Source of the DNA: Comamonas antarctica
GTDB taxonomy: Bacteria > Pseudomonadota > Gammaproteobacteria > Burkholderiales > Burkholderiaceae_C
Length of the DNA: 64,000 nt
Reading direction: 5' to 3'
Assembly (NCBI RefSeq): GCF_013363755.1
Contig: NZ_CP054840.1
Coordinates: 3,938,001-4,002,000, forward strand
The translations under genes and the position numbers were made by a program. This document shows, piece by piece, positions 61,647 through 64,000 of this stretch. The notes under the pieces are model-generated. The model was given only the letters and a program-made list of their open reading frames with translations. It was not told the DNA's origin and did not search any database. Every line of letters begins with the position of its first letter. Within the stretch, counting starts at the first letter, position 1.

Positions 61647-62371
61647 ATGCCTAGGTAAGCCTTGCGCACCGCCAGGTTGCCCTGCAGCTCCTGCATGCTG
61701 CTGGCGTAGCGGATCTGGCCTTTTTCCAGCACATAGGCGCGGTCGGCCACGGCTTCGCAAAACGGCAGGTTCTGCTCCGACAGCAGGATGCCGATGCCCT
61801 CGGCCTTGAGCGCCAGGATGGTCTGCGCCATCTGCTCGACGATCAGCGGCGCCACGCCTTCCGAGGGCTCGTCGAGCAGCACCAGCAGCGGCTGGCCCAT
61901 CAGCGTGCGCGCCACCGACAGCATCTGCTGCTCGCCGCCGCTCATGCGCCCGCCCGCGCGGTCGGGCATTTCGCCGAGGTTGGGAAACAGCGTGAACAGG
62001 CGCTCGGGCGTCCAGTGTGGCGCGGCGCGGCCGTCGGGCCAGTGGCGCGGCGCCTGGCGGCCGACCTCGAGGTTCTCGCGCACCGTGAGATCGGTGAAGA
62101 TGCGCCGGTCCTCGGGCACATAGCCCAGGCCCAGCCGTGCGATGCGGTAGGCCGGCCAGCCGTCGATGGACTGACCCATGCAGCGCACCTGGCCGCTGCG
62201 CCGCGCCAGCAGGCCGGCAATGGCCTTGAGCGTGGTCGACTTGCCCGCGCCATTGCGGCCCATCAGCGCCACGACCTCGCCCGGCCCGACATCGAGCGCG
62301 ATGTCCTGCAGGATCTGCGCCGCGCCATACCAGCCGCCCAGGCCGCTGACTTCGAGAAGCGGTGCCGTCAT
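61643..62371 (-). CDS. livF: Branched-chain amino acid-type ABC transporter ATP-binding protein LivF
   Basis: A 242-residue ATPase of LivF type: Walker A GRNGAGKS near 38-45, AYRIARLGLGYVPEDRRIF, signature MSGGEQQMLSVARTL and Walker B LLVLLDEPSEG. It forms a dimer with LivG below the LivHM permease. The gene overlaps livG by 4 bp. In this setting, after an aromatic-acid cluster, the transported compound could be an aromatic or amino acid. Confidence 0.93.
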   Translation of the reverse strand: MTAPLLEVSGLGGWYGAAQILQDIALDVGPGEVVALMGRNGAGKSTTLKAIAGLLARRSGQVRCMGQSIDGWPAYRIARLGLGYVPEDRRIFTDLTVRENLEVGRQAPRHWPDGRAAPHWTPERLFTLFPNLGEMPDRAGGRMSGGEQQMLSVARTLMGQPLLVLLDEPSEGVAPLIVEQMAQTILALKAEGIGILLSEQNLPFCEAVADRAYVLEKGQIRYASSMQELQGNLAVRKAYLGI

Positions 62372-63132
62372 TGCCTGCGCCTTCCAAGAATCTGTCCATT
62401 GCCCAGATAGGCCTGCTGCACGCGCGCATCGCGCTGGATCGCTTCGGGCGTGCCCTCGGCCAGCAGCCGGCCGCGCACCAGCACCAGCACGCGGTCGGCC
62501 TGGCCGAATACCACGTCCATGCTGTGCTCGGTGAACAGCACGCCCATCTGCCGCTCCTTGGCCAGCGCGCGCGTGAGCGCCATCAGCGCCAGCCGCTCGG
62601 CCGGCGCCATGCCGGCCGTGGGTTCATCCATCAGCAGCAGTTGCGGACCATGCGCCAGCGCCATCGCCAGCTCCACGCGCTTGACGTCGCCATAGGCCAG
62701 CGCGCTGCAGGGCCGGTCGGCTTGGTTCCCCATGCCCACGCGCTCGAGCAGCGCCAGCGCATCACCACGCCGGTGGCCCGCGGCGCGGCGCCAGAACGCA
62801 AACACCTTGCGGTCGGCCGACAGCAGCGCCATCTGCACGTTCTCGACCACGCTCAGCGAGGCAAACGTCGCGGCGATCTGGAAGGTGCGGCCCACGTCGC
62901 GGCGCCAGATCGCGCGCGGCGACAGGCCCGCGATCTCCTGGCCGGCGAGCCGCACCGAACCGCTGTCGGGCGCGAGCTGGCCGCCGACCAGGTTGAAGGT
63001 GGTCGACTTGCCCGCGCCGTTCGGCCCGATCAGCGCCAGCAGCTCGCCCTTGCCCAGCGTGAAATCCACGCCGTCGACGGCCTTGACGCCGCCAAAGGCC
63101 TTGTTCAGCCCCGTGACCTGCAGCAGGCTCAT
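62368..63132 (-). CDS. livG: Branched-chain amino acid-type ABC transporter ATP-binding protein LivG
   Basis: A 254-residue ATPase: Walker A GPNGAGKST near 38-46, RTFQIAATFASLSVVENVQM, signature ALAYGDVKRVELAMAL (an altered LSGGQ) and Walker B LLLMDEPTAGM. Its start overlaps the livM stop and its end overlaps livF, each by 4 bp, so livM-livG-livF are one coupled unit. Confidence 0.93.
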   Translation of the reverse strand: MSLLQVTGLNKAFGGVKAVDGVDFTLGKGELLALIGPNGAGKSTTFNLVGGQLAPDSGSVRLAGQEIAGLSPRAIWRRDVGRTFQIAATFASLSVVENVQMALLSADRKVFAFWRRAAGHRRGDALALLERVGMGNQADRPCSALAYGDVKRVELAMALAHGPQLLLMDEPTAGMAPAERLALMALTRALAKERQMGVLFTEHSMDVVFGQADRVLVLVRGRLLAEGTPEAIQRDARVQQAYLGNGQILGRRRQ

Positions 63133-64000
63133 GCGCGCGCCCTCCGGCGCTGCCACGCACTCTGCAGCTGCTGCGCGAAGCCGGCAAGGCCCTGCGGAAA
63201 CAGCAGCACCAGCGCCAGCATGACCGCGCCCAGCAGCGCGCGCCAGTAATCGGTCTCGCGCGCAATGGTGTCGTGCAGCCAGGTGAACACGCCCGCGCCG
63301 ACCAGCGGCCCGGCCAGCGCCTGCACGCCGCCCAGCAGCACCATCACCAGCGCATCGACGGATTTCGTCACCGACAGGCTGTCGGGCGAGATGCTGCCCT
63401 TGGAGAACACGAACAGCGCGCCCGCGAGTCCGGCAAACAGCCCGGCGATCACGAAGCCCGCCCACTGCACGCGGCGTACGTCGATGCCTATGGCCTCGGC
63501 GCGCAGCGCCGAGTCGCGCGCCGCGCGCAGCGCCAGGCCCAGCGGCGCGAACAGCATGCGCCACAGCGCGAAGACGCCCGCCGCGACCAGCGCCAGCGTG
63601 AGCCAGTAATAGGCCGCGCCCTGGCTGGCCCAGTCGCTGGGCCAGACGCCGGTCAGGCCGTTGCTGCCGCCCGTGAGCGCATCCCACTGGAAGCAGATGG
63701 CCCAGGTGATCTGCGCGAACGCCAGCGTGAGCATGGTCAGGTAGACACCCGACAGCCGCACGCAGAACCAGCCGAACAGCAGGGCGCCGCCGGCCGCGGC
63801 CAGCGGTGCGAGCAGCAGCGCGGCTTCCATGGACAGGCCGCTGCTGCGCACCAGCAGCGCCGCCGCATACGCGCCCAGGCCGAAGTAGGCCGCGTGGCCG
63901 AACGAATGCATGCCGCCGGGCCCGAGAATCGCATGCAGGCTCGCGGCAAACAGCGCCATGATCAGGATGTCGGTCAGCAGCACCAGCGCATAGCTGCCCG
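63129..64000 (-). CDS. livM: ABC transporter permease LivM, partial at its N-terminus
   Basis: At least 290 residues of a LivM permease with multiple membrane helices: LHAILGPGGMHSFGHAAYFG, LTLAFAQITWAICFQWDALT and the EAA-like region ALRAARDSALRAEAIGIDVR. The reading frame continues through the window edge (GSYALVLLTD), so the true start is outside; the GTG at 63983 is internal. Confidence 0.92.
   Translation of the reverse strand, partial: GSYALVLLTDILIMALFAASLHAILGPGGMHSFGHAAYFGLGAYAAALLVRSSGLSMEAALLLAPLAAAGGALLFGWFCVRLSGVYLTMLTLAFAQITWAICFQWDALTGGSNGLTGVWPSDWASQGAAYYWLTLALVAAGVFALWRMLFAPLGLALRAARDSALRAEAIGIDVRRVQWAGFVIAGLFAGLAGALFVFSKGSISPDSLSVTKSVDALVMVLLGGVQALAGPLVGAGVFTWLHDTIARETDYWRALLGAVMLALVLLFPQGLAGFAQQLQSAWQRRRARA

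Overview
The window is GC-rich chromosomal DNA that reads as a member of the Comamonadaceae (order Burkholderiales; Comamonas, Delftia or Acidovorax relatives). The signs are the many tripartite-tricarboxylate (Bug/TctC) binding proteins, the porin-glnK-amtB operon, ProQ, GlcEF, a hydroxycinnamate cluster, and the dispersed repeat family built on TTCGACAGGCTCAGGACGAACGG. The family-level assignment is inferred from gene content and was not computed.

Left core (1-29.05 kb). Housekeeping and nutrient genes come first: ilvE (partial), radA, a siderophore-interacting reductase with a divergent MarR regulator and twin operators, alr, lplT, a glutathione peroxidase, proQ and glcEF. Next is a nitrogen operon (TorF-type porin, glnK, amtB) with a readable sigma-54 promoter and upstream NtrC sites. 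Two catabolic clusters follow. The first has an IclR regulator, three Bug proteins, an RraA-like protein, a 2-hydroxyacid dehydrogenase, an amidohydrolase and an SMP-30 protein. The second has a double-length IclR protein, a CoA-transferase, an acyl-CoA dehydrogenase and a Bug protein. A RidA/LysR pair leads into comM.

Accessory island (29,056-52,255). comM is split by a 23,200-bp Tn7-like transposon whose boundaries can be read to the base: 5-bp direct repeats GGGGC, ends beginning TGTGAG, and TnsB-type repeats at both ends. The coupled operon tnsA-tnsB-tnsC-tniQ-tniE lies at the right end. The cargo is rich in enzymes of nucleotides, nucleobases and DNA, which suggests a defence island. It holds (a) a degenerate GSU2403-type nucleotidyltransferase-fold protein; (b) a coupled trio of dUTPase/dCTP-deaminase-fold membrane protein, ThyX-like protein and P-loop NTPase; (c) an Mrr-type nuclease; (d) a TnsE-like protein (tentative); (e) a glycine-rich small protein, a PfkB/nucleoside-deoxyribosyltransferase fusion, a QueC-like enzyme and a nitroreductase, facing a convergent OGG-type glycosylase and Dam-type methylase; (f) a 65-residue protein coupled to a dGTPase; and (g) a DUF6602-like nuclease-fold protein. 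Two internally deleted IS66-family copies, each with an intact 8-bp target duplication, sit inside the island.

Right core (52.26-64 kb). The comM 3' part is followed by a MarR-controlled hydroxycinnamate module (crotonase, feruloyl-CoA synthase, SDR dehydrogenase, Bug protein) with a perfect palindromic operator. After it come a PAP2 phosphatase lipoprotein, an MFS transporter and livMGF (livM runs off the end).

The best candidates for something undescribed are cargo units (e) and (b). Unit (e) recalls the QueC- and OGG-containing type IV CBASS and Qat systems but lacks their cyclase and ATPase; its small protein may be the target of a QueC-type modification. Unit (b) joins three nucleotide-enzyme folds whose active sites look altered.
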